From Bacteroidia bacterium (GTDB taxonomy: Bacteria > Bacteroidota > Bacteroidia > Bacteroidales > Dysgonomonadaceae): a DNA stretch of 33,307 bases. The DNA lies in assembly GCA_030538215.1 (NCBI GenBank), contig JAUNUM010000029.1:1-33307 (forward strand), read 5' to 3'. Below, piece by piece: positions 33,204 through 33,307 of the stretch (position 1 is the first letter of the stretch; the number at the start of each line of letters is the position of its first letter). The notes under the pieces were generated by a model that was not told where the DNA came from, ran no database searches, and saw nothing but the letters and a program-made list of their open reading frames with translations. A program made the translations under genes and the position numbers.

Positions 33204-33307
33204 ATTGATTATTTGATATTATTGTCAGTCTGGGTTTATGAGCTCAGACTGATTTTTTCCTGTTTTCCTCGCTGGGTCACCCAAAATCGATATCAAATAA
33301 TTTCAAT
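33204..33307. repeat. Inverted repeat flanking the ftsH terminator
   Basis: ATTATTTGATAT (33208-33219) is repeated in perfect inversion as ATATCAAATAAT (33290-33301). Both arms extend further to an ATTG with a 2-nt indel (left from 33204, right to the window end). The arms enclose about 70 bp containing the terminator hairpin. The right arm touches the window edge. Confidence 0.4.
33225..33258 (+). terminator. Intrinsic terminator after ftsH
   Basis: An 8-bp stem, TCAGTCTG (33225-33232) with CAGACTGA (33245-33252), encloses a 12-nt loop and is followed by six T. It lies 75 bp past the ftsH stop codon. Confidence 0.85.

Overview
The window looks like chromosome of an anaerobic member of the Bacteroidota, most likely order Bacteroidales. 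The evidence is a SusC/SusD pair, a type IX secretion (Por) sorting tail, promoter boxes of the TAnnTTTG type, an AT-rich genome with weak Shine-Dalgarno signals, and the housekeeping neighbourhoods nusB-yajC-ybbR-coaE and rsfS-ftsH. I see no rRNA, tRNA, CRISPR array or phage genes. Positions 1-22702 are read from the minus strand and 23132-33150 from the plus strand, with a 429-bp divergent promoter region between them.

Region 1 (109-11071, minus) is a polysaccharide-utilisation locus read as susC, susD, a DUF4838 protein, then a GH85 endo-beta-N-acetylglucosaminidase. The GH85 enzyme carries three fibronectin-III-like and two discoidin-like modules and a type IX sorting domain. The set suggests capture and surface cleavage of N-glycans or glycoproteins. 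No regulator is visible. A strong hairpin separates susCD from the enzyme genes. A 636-bp AT-rich leader lies upstream of susC.

Region 2 (11708-14577) holds argS and a small IS200-like HUH/tyrosine transposase gene. The transposase gene is bracketed by two direct copies of a 174-199 bp unit. Each unit is itself an inverted pair of a two-hairpin repeat, as in REP/BIME arrays. This is the most unusual structure in the window.

Region 3 (14578-19727, minus) holds a large FAD/Fe-S oxidoreductase of the D-lactate/glycolate dehydrogenase type, an AT-rich three-TM protein of unknown function, a secreted Ntn-type amidohydrolase and a small winged-helix protein. Two good intrinsic terminators divide it.

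Region 4 (19857-22702, minus) is the operon nusB-yajC-ybbR-coaE. Region 5 (23132-33150, plus) holds a GNAT-like protein, parE, coaD, a four-helix-bundle protein, a secreted S41 processing protease, a two-domain DUF1080 lipoprotein, rsfS and ftsH, with terminators after the DUF1080 gene and after ftsH.

Several intergenic stretches (17393-17434, 24270-24304, 24385-24419, 26303-26330, and less regularly 26902-26950) consist of degenerate tandem 7-mers. Another (18170-18207) shows a roughly 10-bp period. These dispersed short-period repeats and the REP-like transposase locus are the best candidates for undescribed biology here.
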